From Nitrospira sp. (lineage in GTDB: Bacteria; Nitrospirota; Nitrospiria; Nitrospirales; Nitrospiraceae), in contig JACOEL010000027.1 of the NCBI GenBank assembly GCA_024998625.1, positions 1 to 44,787 of the forward strand: 44,787 nt of DNA, read 5' to 3'. Below the pieces are notes generated by a model, which was not told where the DNA came from, ran no database searches, and saw only the letters and a program-made list of their open reading frames with translations. How positions within the stretch are numbered: the stretch's first letter is position 1; each line of letters opens with the position of its first letter. Made by a program: the position numbers and the translations under genes. Of the stretch, positions 26,429 through 33,543 are shown in pieces.

Positions 26429-27085
26429 ATGCTAGAAGAGTCGGCCTCAAAATTGGGGCGAGTCCGTGTCGATGGGGCCTCTCATAATCAGGCTCTGGGC
26501 GGGATGTTTGTGAGGGCGAAAACCAGTCCGGCACGGGTCCTACGTATGCGATGGCGGAGCGCGATTAGCAGGAACACCGCCACGCACGTCGTACTCGCTT
26601 GGGGCCTGATGGCGACGCTGGTTGTGCCGTCGGTCCTGTTCGCGAGTCATGCTGCCGACCATCGATTTACCGTCGAAGGGTTTGTGTGCGGCAAAGACGG
26701 TCGGCCCGGTGCCAACGTTGAGGTGCTGGTCAAGGATACGCGGATCACGGTCGGTCAGACTGTGACAACAGATGGTGACGGGTACTATAAGGTCACCCTG
26801 CATCTTCATAATGATAATGTTGGCGACCCGCTGTTGGTTGAGGCCGGCGGGGAGCAAAAGAATTTTAAGATCCAGTTCGATCCGAACGATCTGGAGACGG
26901 AACGCAAGCTTCGAGTTGATTTCGGTAGCGGGTGTGAGCGCGATCTTGGTCCTCCGCAGTGGTTGTTGTACGGGCTGGGGATCGCGGCTGTTGCTATTGT
27001 GGGATGGATTGGGCTAAAGATCTCCCGCAAGCGGATGCGAGAAGAGCAACGGCGAAAGAAGGGACAGGGTAAGCGGCAGAAATAG
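26429..27085 (+). CDS. Membrane-anchored protein with carboxypeptidase-regulatory-like domain
   Basis: This 218-residue protein has a first hydrophobic segment around residues 52-70 (ATHVVLAWGLMATLVVP), an extracytoplasmic beta domain with FVCGKDGRPGANVEVLVKDT and TTDGDGYYKVTLHLH, typical of transthyretin-like/CarboxypepD_reg modules, and a C-terminal transmembrane helix (LLYGLGIAAVAIVGWIGLKI) with a very basic tail (SRKRMREEQRRKKGQGKRQK). The beta domain would face the periplasm. The start at 26429 has a strong GAGGGGGG site; a shorter start at 26546 is possible. It sits just upstream of the respiratory operon but is separated from it by a strong terminator, so a shared role is not supported by transcription. 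Confidence 0.75.
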   Translation: MLEESASKLGRVRVDGASHNQALGGMFVRAKTSPARVLRMRWRSAISRNTATHVVLAWGLMATLVVPSVLFASHAADHRFTVEGFVCGKDGRPGANVEVLVKDTRITVGQTVTTDGDGYYKVTLHLHNDNVGDPLLVEAGGEQKNFKIQFDPNDLETERKLRVDFGSGCERDLGPPQWLLYGLGIAAVAIVGWIGLKISRKRMREEQRRKKGQGKRQK

Positions 27086-27177
27086 GGCACGGTCCGTGGG
27101 GCATTGTTCCTCGCCGGATCGAATAGTAAGAAGTAGGCGGGGAAGTCCAAACGTGACCTCGTTGTATTGTGAGTCTT

Positions 27178-27228
27178 GACGCTTTTGCTGTGGCTGCTCG
27201 TTGCGCCGCAGGGAAGCGTCTTTTTTTT
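27178..27228 (+). terminator. Strong intrinsic terminator before the respiratory operon
   Basis: GACGCTT (27178-27184) pairs with AAGCGTC (27214-27220), and CTGTGGC (27188-27194) pairs with GCCGCAG (27205-27211, one G-U), with a ten-base loop. Eight T follow at 27221-27228. It isolates the respiratory operon from the upstream gene, so the operon promoter must lie in or downstream of this element. Confidence 0.8.
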
Positions 27229-27295
27229 CTGTCGATGGTAATGGGTGTCGGTGCTTGAGAGGGGCCGGCATGAAGAAAGGAGCGGGAACTTTTTT

Positions 27296-27799
27296 ATGAA
27301 ACAGGCAGGCATGAAGAGATTGGCTTTGATGGTCGGCATTCTTGGTTTTGGTTTGGGTGTCACCGCTTGCGGTGGTGGTGAGGGGGGAGGTGAAGGTCCG
27401 GTGGTTCCGCCGCCGCCCGCTCCCGCCGAATATGCCGACAAGCATATGCCTGCCGGCTGGTGGACGGATCCGAAAATCATCGAAGAAGGTAAGGAGTTGT
27501 ACATCGGCGGCAAGAATCCAGACGTCAATTGCGCGAGCTGTCATGGCAAGGACGGCAAGCCGGTCAAGGCGGGTGCCCGGGATTTTCGCAACGGTGATCG
27601 CATGAAGTTGTATTCGGACTCGGTCTGGTTCTGGCGTATTTCCGAGGGCGTTCCCAACACCAAGATGAAGCCCTGGAAGAGCAAGTTGTCGGAAGAGGAT
27701 CGTTGGAAGATTTTGGCGTTCGAGCGCTCCTTCGGTTTGGCGGGTAAGGGCTGGGATGCCAACAAGAAGGAGTGGGTGCCTGCTGATCAGGTGAAGTAG
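27296..27799 (+). CDS. Monohaem c-type cytochrome lipoprotein
   Basis: This 167-residue protein has a signal segment ending in a lipobox-like VTAC (Cys25) followed by GGGEGGGEG, then a single class I haem site CASCH (residues 79-83). The distal Met is probably in NTKMKPW (Met124). It should be a periplasm-facing, lipid-anchored electron carrier. Its FWRISEG...MKPWKS...LSEEDRWKI arrangement matches the later cytochrome at 36140-36865, suggesting duplication. The start at 27296 has AAGGAG about 13 bases upstream; ATG 27311 is an equally plausible start nearer the signal peptide. First gene of the operon. Confidence 0.85.
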   Translation: MKQAGMKRLALMVGILGFGLGVTACGGGEGGGEGPVVPPPPAPAEYADKHMPAGWWTDPKIIEEGKELYIGGKNPDVNCASCHGKDGKPVKAGARDFRNGDRMKLYSDSVWFWRISEGVPNTKMKPWKSKLSEEDRWKILAFERSFGLAGKGWDANKKEWVPADQVK

Positions 27800-27864
27800 C
27801 TCACGCCGGGTTCGGTTCGAGTCATGGGTCAATCGGTTGGAATGAGGAGGAGCGGCGAGACATC

Positions 27865-29568
27865 ATGAAAATCTGGCAGCGCTGTTTGTTGGTTATGTTC
27901 GCGCTAGTGGCGATATTGGGAGGGGTGGCTTACGCCCAGGCTCCCAGTGCGCCCCCCGTGGAGTTCCCTTATACCGGGAACCGTACGGCGGTATGGATCG
28001 TCGCTCAACTCCACATTCTTTTTGCAGGATTCATTCTCGGGGCCCCGATTTTCGTTGTGATCTCCGAATGGTTGGGGTATCGCAAGCAGGATCCGCGCTA
28101 TGACCGGCTGGCGAAAGAGGTCACCAAGGTCACGGTCATTCTCTACAGCATGACGGCATTGACGGGCGGTCTCTTTATCTTCGTGCTGCTCGCAACCTAT
28201 CCGCAGTTCACAACCTGGCTCATCAATCACTTCTTCTTGATCTTTGCGGTGGTGTATCCGCTGCTGTTTATCGGCGAGACCATCGTCCTCTACATGTATT
28301 TTTATACCTGGGATGCGTGGAAGGGTGAGAAGAAGGCGCGTCATATCGCGCTGGGCGTGTTGTTGAATCTGATCGGATCGATCACGTTGTTCGTGATCGA
28401 CGCTCCGACCTCCTTTATGAATACGCCAGTGAGGGCGGAAGGTATCTCGCCGGCCGAGTTTTTGGCCACCGCATCCCTGTGGGATAAGGTCTTCAACTAC
28501 AGCTGGATGCCGCTCAATTTGCACCGTCTGGTGGGGAACGTCACGTTCGGTGGATTTGTGGCGGGGCTGATCGCGGCCTACATGTTCATGGGGGCCAAGA
28601 AGGACGAAGAGCGCGCGTACTACGATTGGATGGGCTTTGTCGGCAACATGATCGGAGTGGGCGCCCTGTTATTCCTTCCGTTCATGGGCTATTTGCTGGC
28701 GTATGAGCTCTGCGATTACGATGCCTCCATCTGTCCGTACATGATGGCCGACCAGCTCTCGATGTTCTTTGAGATGCAGGGCGCCATGATCGGTCTTATC
28801 TTTCTGGCCAGCAACTACTATATCTGGCTGAGCATGAAGCGGATCGAGGGTGTCGAGCGAGTCAGGATGACGGTGATCGCTCCGATCGTGATGGTATTGC
28901 TGCCGATCGTTATGACGAAGGTTCTGACCGACTATCCTGTTCCTGATGCGACCTCGCTGGCATTCCTTCTGCCGCTTTTGTTGGCGCCGGTCATTCTTGG
29001 GCGCTTTATTCCTCTAACGGTATCGTCCAGCACGGTCATCAAGGTCGGCTTCCTGATGGTCGTCGTCGGAAATGCAATCTGGATGACGCCGCATGGTTTT
29101 GTGCCCACTGGGGCCAAGCTGGTGGCGGAGTTGGAATTACCGTCCGATTGGAACTTCCTTGCACTGATGCCGGCGAAGAACTCCGCCGCGTTCACGTTGG
29201 TCTTTGTGACGGTAGTGAACTACGTCATCTATAACCGTGCGGTCTCTCAGGGGACGATTGTGTGGGGCAAGATCGATTTCGCCTCTCAGTTCGTCCTGGT
29301 CTTCCTGGCGTTCAGCGCGATTTGGACCATGGGTCTGATGGGCGCGGTGCGATCGCTGCTGCGGAAGTACTTTCATGCATACAACCTGTTGCCGGACTTC
29401 ACCGCCGAGTCCTTTACGCCGACGCTTTCCTACTCGGCCTGGTGGATCACCGGTATTACCATCGTTTTTTACGCAGTCGTCAGCTTTGCCATCATCGTGA
29501 CATTGCGCCCCTCGGATTCAAAGGGTCATGCACACGAGGGAAGCCCTGTTCCGGCAGGAGCTAAGTAG
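27865..29568 (+). CDS. Cytochrome bd-like oxidase subunit I, divergent copy 1
   Basis: This 567-residue protein has a cleavable signal-like N-terminus (...GGVAYAQAP) and about thirteen membrane helices. The CydA-like core is visible: QLHILFAGFILG with His50 (haem b595-type position), FIGETIVLYMYFYTWD with Glu138, and NLHRLVGNVTFGGF with His220 (low-spin haem position). The GRQPW motif and Q-loop of true quinol oxidases are not found; WMTPH stands at 406-410 where that region is expected, and I cannot see the usual axial Met. No CydB follows. It probably binds b/d-type haems but may not be a quinol oxidase. GAGGAGGAG lies upstream of ATG 27865. Confidence 0.82.
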   Translation: MKIWQRCLLVMFALVAILGGVAYAQAPSAPPVEFPYTGNRTAVWIVAQLHILFAGFILGAPIFVVISEWLGYRKQDPRYDRLAKEVTKVTVILYSMTALTGGLFIFVLLATYPQFTTWLINHFFLIFAVVYPLLFIGETIVLYMYFYTWDAWKGEKKARHIALGVLLNLIGSITLFVIDAPTSFMNTPVRAEGISPAEFLATASLWDKVFNYSWMPLNLHRLVGNVTFGGFVAGLIAAYMFMGAKKDEERAYYDWMGFVGNMIGVGALLFLPFMGYLLAYELCDYDASICPYMMADQLSMFFEMQGAMIGLIFLASNYYIWLSMKRIEGVERVRMTVIAPIVMVLLPIVMTKVLTDYPVPDATSLAFLLPLLLAPVILGRFIPLTVSSSTVIKVGFLMVVVGNAIWMTPHGFVPTGAKLVAELELPSDWNFLALMPAKNSAAFTLVFVTVVNYVIYNRAVSQGTIVWGKIDFASQFVLVFLAFSAIWTMGLMGAVRSLLRKYFHAYNLLPDFTAESFTPTLSYSAWWITGITIVFYAVVSFAIIVTLRPSDSKGHAHEGSPVPAGAK

Positions 29569-29607
29569 TCGGTCACCATACTGGAAGGGCGGTAAGCGAG
29601 GGTATTC

Positions 29608-30414
29608 ATGGGAAACGTGATTAAGAAGCTGGTAGTGGGAATCGTGGTCGGAGGGATCCTGTTCGGTGCGACCAATGCGCTGGGTTTTCCCTTTGTTTTT
29701 CAGGCGCTCTTCTTTGGTTATGCCATGTTGGGTGCCATCGTATTCATGATTCTCGATTTTCCGACACTGAAGCCTTTCGGAGGCGTGAAAGCCGTCGGGG
29801 CCTTGCTCGTGTTCTATGCCATCCTCTCCGTGGTGTACATCGCCGGCGCATCGATGTGGCCGCAGTACGATCCCGAAGACGAGAAGGGCAAGATCGAAAA
29901 GATCTTGAAACCCAAGCGTGAGCATTACGAGGCTGGCAAAGTCGAGGTTCTATTGCAGCGCGCCAAGGCGCTCGATGAAAAGGCCAAAGAGCTGACCGCG
30001 CGGTTGCAGGCCCTAGGCGCTGCGCAGGCTCCGGCGGATCAAAAGGCCGGTGGAGAGGCTGCGCCGACGGCGACGACAGCCGCTGCGGGTGGTGATATCG
30101 CCAAGCTCGGTGAAGAGCAATGGCAGCTGCAGGAATGTTACAACTGCCACAAGTTGAACGGTGAAGGTGGGAAAAAGCGCGGTCCTGAATTGGACAATAT
30201 CGGCAACCTCCTACCTGCTGCGGAAATTGCCCGGAAGATTCTCGATCCCAAGAGCTACAAGGCGGAAGGCTTTGAGCAGGAGTACGAGAAGGGGAAAATG
30301 CCCGACAAGTACAAGGACCTGATGGAGCCGAAGGATGTGGAAGCTTTGGCCGCCTGGTTGGCTGGTTACAAGAACGCTTCGGTCAACACGCCGAAGCCGA
30401 TCAAGATGAAGTGA
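29608..30414 (+). CDS. Membrane-anchored monohaem cytochrome c with coiled-coil linker
   Basis: This 268-residue protein has three N-terminal hydrophobic segments (about 7-25, 33-50, 62-82), then a charged helical/coiled-coil stretch with LLQRAKALDEKAKELTARLQ, an Ala/Pro/Thr-rich linker (about 138-162) and a C-terminal cytochrome domain with CYNCH (Cys177, Cys180, His181) and GGKKRGPELDNIG. A candidate sixth ligand is Met in KGKMPD. The haem domain is thus held on a flexible stalk, fitting a mobile electron shuttle inside a larger complex. It starts 39 bases after the bd-like gene, and its stop overlaps the Rieske gene's upstream frame. Confidence 0.85.
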   Translation: MGNVIKKLVVGIVVGGILFGATNALGFPFVFQALFFGYAMLGAIVFMILDFPTLKPFGGVKAVGALLVFYAILSVVYIAGASMWPQYDPEDEKGKIEKILKPKREHYEAGKVEVLLQRAKALDEKAKELTARLQALGAAQAPADQKAGGEAAPTATTAAAGGDIAKLGEEQWQLQECYNCHKLNGEGGKKRGPELDNIGNLLPAAEIARKILDPKSYKAEGFEQEYEKGKMPDKYKDLMEPKDVEALAAWLAGYKNASVNTPKPIKMK

Positions 30415-30419
30415 GCATC

Positions 30420-31358
30420 ATGCAGCCGAAACTGAAATCCAAAGTTCGATGTACGGACGGTGAAGTCGGGGAGGTGCGCCGGGTCATTATGGACCCGCTC
30501 TCCCACGAAATTAGCCATATCGTGGTCGGCACAGGCGCGGCGGATTCGATCGAGCGCCAGGTCCCCATGGGGCATGTGCAAGAAGTGACCGAAGAGGTCG
30601 TGACGCTTCGCGGCACCGCGGTCGAGTACGCGACACTTCCGGCGTTTAATCGTGACGCATATGTGACCACTCATGAAGTGGAAATTGCTCATCTGGAAGA
30701 GCGCATCCATGTCACTCCGGGTGAAGTGCTGGTTCCCCTCCCGGAACTTGAGCGCAGCGTCAAGCGCCGCACTTTCTTCATGAACTTCACTCACGCCATC
30801 GGATTTCTCATTGGTCTGCCGATCGCATTTCCCGTGTTGCGATACTTGATGAAGCCGATGTATGCCCCGTTCGACAATCAATGGCTCAAGATCGGCAACT
30901 CCGGAAAAATTAAGCAGGATGACGTCGGCGTCCAGTTCAAGTACAAGCGGAAAATTAAAGAAGCCTACATGCCGGAGCAGGAAATCGACAAAAACGTCTG
31001 GGTTTTGAAGGCAACTCCCAAGGTGTTGGAGACGATCTATCAAGGCAAGGACATGGAGTTTCACGACGCGGCCGGAAAGCTTATCTGGACCAATAAGAAA
31101 GACGTGCCGTACATCGCGTATTCCGGCAAGTGTCCTCACCTGGGCTGCGGGTTCAAGTGGCGGACCCACAAAACCCTCGGGCAGGTCTTTCTGTGTCCCT
31201 GTCACTTGAGCATCTATGACGCAGCCGGCAAAGTCCTCGATGGGCCGGCTCCCCGCGCGTTGGATCCGCTCCCAATTAGAGTTACTGCAACGGGCGACAT
31301 CACCATTATCGATATGGAATTCAAGGCGGGCACGAAGGCCCAGGTTCGGATTGTCTAA
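30420..31358 (+). CDS. Rieske iron-sulfur protein with N-terminal PRC-barrel-like domain
   Basis: This is the electron-accepting subunit of a bc-type complex, here 312 residues. Residues 1-110 form a beta-rich module (KVRCTDGEVGEVRRVIMDP...EISHIVVGTGA) resembling PRC-barrel domains, absent from ordinary Rieske proteins. A transmembrane helix follows (about 119-140). The 2Fe-2S ligands are in CPHLGC (Cys238, His240) and CPCHLS (Cys259, His262), with Cys243 and Cys261 as the disulfide pair. Usual motifs are CTHLGC and CPCHGS, so Thr to Pro and Gly to Leu are notable changes next to the cluster. The ATG at 30420 is chosen; GTG 30411 overlaps the previous stop. It lies directly upstream of cytochrome b. 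Confidence 0.9.
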   Translation: MQPKLKSKVRCTDGEVGEVRRVIMDPLSHEISHIVVGTGAADSIERQVPMGHVQEVTEEVVTLRGTAVEYATLPAFNRDAYVTTHEVEIAHLEERIHVTPGEVLVPLPELERSVKRRTFFMNFTHAIGFLIGLPIAFPVLRYLMKPMYAPFDNQWLKIGNSGKIKQDDVGVQFKYKRKIKEAYMPEQEIDKNVWVLKATPKVLETIYQGKDMEFHDAAGKLIWTNKKDVPYIAYSGKCPHLGCGFKWRTHKTLGQVFLCPCHLSIYDAAGKVLDGPAPRALDPLPIRVTATGDITIIDMEFKAGTKAQVRIV

Positions 31359-32474
31359 ATGGATACGACTACGCAGCCGACGACCACTCAGCCCTCAGCC
31401 ATTGAAAAAGTCTTAGCCTTTGTCGACGAGCGCGTCGGGCTGAAGACTCTACAAGCCAAAATGCTCAACGAGCCCGTCCCCGGCGGGTCACGATGGGCCT
31501 ATGTATTTGGCTCCGTCCTGCTCTTTATCTTCATCATGCAGGCGGTCACTGGCATTCTGTTGATGTTCTATTACGTGCCGACCGCAGACCATGCCTATGC
31601 GAGCACCCAGTACATCATCCACTCGGTGGATTACGGTTGGTTCCTGCTGAGCTATCACTTCTGGGGCTCAACGGCAATGGTCGTGTGCGTGTTCGCTCAC
31701 ATGTCCCAAGTCTTTCTCTGGGGCGCCTACAAAAAACCGCGCGAACTCATCTGGTTGGTCGGTTTGGCCCTCTTCGGCATTGTCATGGGATTCGGGTTTA
31801 CTGGCTATCTGTTGCCGTGGGACCAGCGGGCCTACTGGGCCACAACGGTCGGCGTTGAGATCATGGACAAAACGCCGCTCCTCGGGGATTTCATGGCGCG
31901 CTTTCTGAAGGGCGGCGCGACACCAGGCCAGATGACGCTGAGTCGCTTTTTCGTCATCCACGTCATGGTCCTTCCGGCGGCTTTGATGGGTCTGGCGGGA
32001 CTCCATCTCTTCCTGTTCCGTAAAGCCGGCCCTGCCGGACCGTTCCGTGGCAGCGTGGAAGAAATTAAGGCCAAGACCGACTACTTCTTCCCCCGTCAAA
32101 TCTGGAAAGACATTGTCGGGATGGTGGCGGTCTTTCTGTGCATCTGTAGCCTCGCCTTCTGGGAGCCGATTGTGCTTCTCGAAGAGGCCACGCCAGATCC
32201 AGGGGATTACCATCCGGAGCCGGAATGGTACTTCCTCTTCCTATTCCAGCTGCTGCGGCTCAAAGTATTTGCCGGCGAGTTTGGGCAGTTCCTTGGTGCT
32301 ATCGCGCTGCCCGGCGCGTTCATGGCGTTGCTTGCCGCATTGCCCTTCATTGATCGTGATCCGGAACGGAATATATTCAAACGACCGATCGCCTTGATCG
32401 GATGGATTGTGGTCATGGCGAGCATTTTGATTTTCACCGTGGCGGCAATCATCAACCGCGAATTTCTGGAATAG
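31359..32474 (+). CDS. Cytochrome b of a bc-type complex (fused b6/subunit IV form)
   Basis: This 371-residue membrane protein has the two haem-ligand pairs His100/His114 (13 residues apart) and His201/His216 (14 apart, as in cytochrome b6). The quinol-oxidation motif PEWY is at 288-291, so the subunit-IV-like half is present in the same chain. No Cys matching the haem c-i site of plant b6 is evident. It would oxidise or reduce quinone together with the Rieske protein. ATG immediately follows the Rieske stop, with no intergenic base. Length is between b6 alone and full mitochondrial cytochrome b. Confidence 0.93.
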   Translation: MDTTTQPTTTQPSAIEKVLAFVDERVGLKTLQAKMLNEPVPGGSRWAYVFGSVLLFIFIMQAVTGILLMFYYVPTADHAYASTQYIIHSVDYGWFLLSYHFWGSTAMVVCVFAHMSQVFLWGAYKKPRELIWLVGLALFGIVMGFGFTGYLLPWDQRAYWATTVGVEIMDKTPLLGDFMARFLKGGATPGQMTLSRFFVIHVMVLPAALMGLAGLHLFLFRKAGPAGPFRGSVEEIKAKTDYFFPRQIWKDIVGMVAVFLCICSLAFWEPIVLLEEATPDPGDYHPEPEWYFLFLFQLLRLKVFAGEFGQFLGAIALPGAFMALLAALPFIDRDPERNIFKRPIALIGWIVVMASILIFTVAAIINREFLE

Positions 32475-32492
32475 GCGGAGGGGCTTGGGCAC

Positions 32493-33515
32493 ATGACTGG
32501 TCGAGAGACGATGTCGTCATTTAAATTGGGGCTTAGCATTCTCTGGCCGGCCTGCTGGACCGCCCTGCCGATCAAGATGGCGTTTGCCATGTTGTTTATG
32601 GCGATGGGGACGATCCATCTGGAGACGAAACTCGGCATTACCTTCCTGATGCTGCTCATGACTCCGGTCAGCGTCTTTGCATTCTTCGTGATCTCTCTAG
32701 GTGTCGGCTTCCATTTTGGAGAAGGGGCCGGACTGCCACTATTGTTCCTGCTCTGCATTCCCATCGACATTTGGTCGCTGGGCCTGGTTGCCCGAACCGT
32801 GTTTTTGGAACGCCTGCGGCTTGAGCCCCCTGCTTCATTGGGACTGGGACTGTGGGTCCGCTTCGCGGTCGCAGGGGCGATTTATCTTCCCTTCCTGTGG
32901 GTAGTGCAGGGCGGCGCGACCGATCTCGCTCGTTCAATCACGAAGTCCATTTTGGATATGGATATGCTCAAGGGGCTGCCGGTGGCTGAGCGAATCGGTC
33001 TGGAATTTACGGCCTGGGGCAGTGCGTCATTGGTGGTTCTCCTGGCGCTCACCTATGTCGGCCTTTTGATTCTTGGAAAGCTGGTTGAAGGGCGTGCTGC
33101 CGGTGCCCAACCGACTAGTGGCACTTACCAAGATCTCATCTCGCGCTGGGATATGATCCGCGTGCCCGCCGATCAAAGTTTGATGTTGACTGCCTTCACG
33201 GCCGCCGGCGCCGTATTGAGTATCCTATTCTGGGCCGTGCTTCCGGTGTCCACTCCACACCCGCACGAATGTTGTAAACCCGCGACCGAGACGGTCGTTC
33301 CGCCCTTTGATGCTCAAAAGTCGCTCTCAAAAGGAGAGAAGGCATTCAAGGACGCAGAGCTGAAGATTGCCGCGATCGAACAGCGAGCGGCAGAAGACGA
33401 AAAAGAGAAACAGAAGAGCGGTAAGGACAAAGCCGGTGTCAAGGATGGCGCTCCCAAGAGCGACGGTAAGCCTACGCAATCAACAGCCGGGAAACCGGCG
33501 GGAAGCGGCAAATGA
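32493..33515 (+). CDS. Multi-pass membrane protein of unknown function in the respiratory operon
   Basis: This 340-residue protein has about six to seven hydrophobic segments in residues 15-265, then a hydrophilic tail that is strongly Lys/Ala/Glu-rich (KDAELKIAAIEQRAAEDEKE, KDKAGVKDG...). A short HPHECC motif (about residue 258-263) follows the last helix; its His and Cys could bind a metal or haem, which is speculation. It has no CydB, cytochrome or quinone motif I recognise. GGAGGGG upstream supports the ATG at 32493. Position between cytochrome b and the second bd-like subunit suggests a structural membrane subunit of the same complex. Confidence 0.75.
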   Translation: MTGRETMSSFKLGLSILWPACWTALPIKMAFAMLFMAMGTIHLETKLGITFLMLLMTPVSVFAFFVISLGVGFHFGEGAGLPLLFLLCIPIDIWSLGLVARTVFLERLRLEPPASLGLGLWVRFAVAGAIYLPFLWVVQGGATDLARSITKSILDMDMLKGLPVAERIGLEFTAWGSASLVVLLALTYVGLLILGKLVEGRAAGAQPTSGTYQDLISRWDMIRVPADQSLMLTAFTAAGAVLSILFWAVLPVSTPHPHECCKPATETVVPPFDAQKSLSKGEKAFKDAELKIAAIEQRAAEDEKEKQKSGKDKAGVKDGAPKSDGKPTQSTAGKPAGSGK

Positions 33516-33543
33516 CATCATGGCGAATGACGAGGTGAGAACA

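Noticed and set aside
30366-31205. Long minus-strand ORF opposite the Rieske gene
   Set aside because: It is an antisense shadow of the Rieske coding sequence in a high-GC genome; the plus strand has all the functional motifs.
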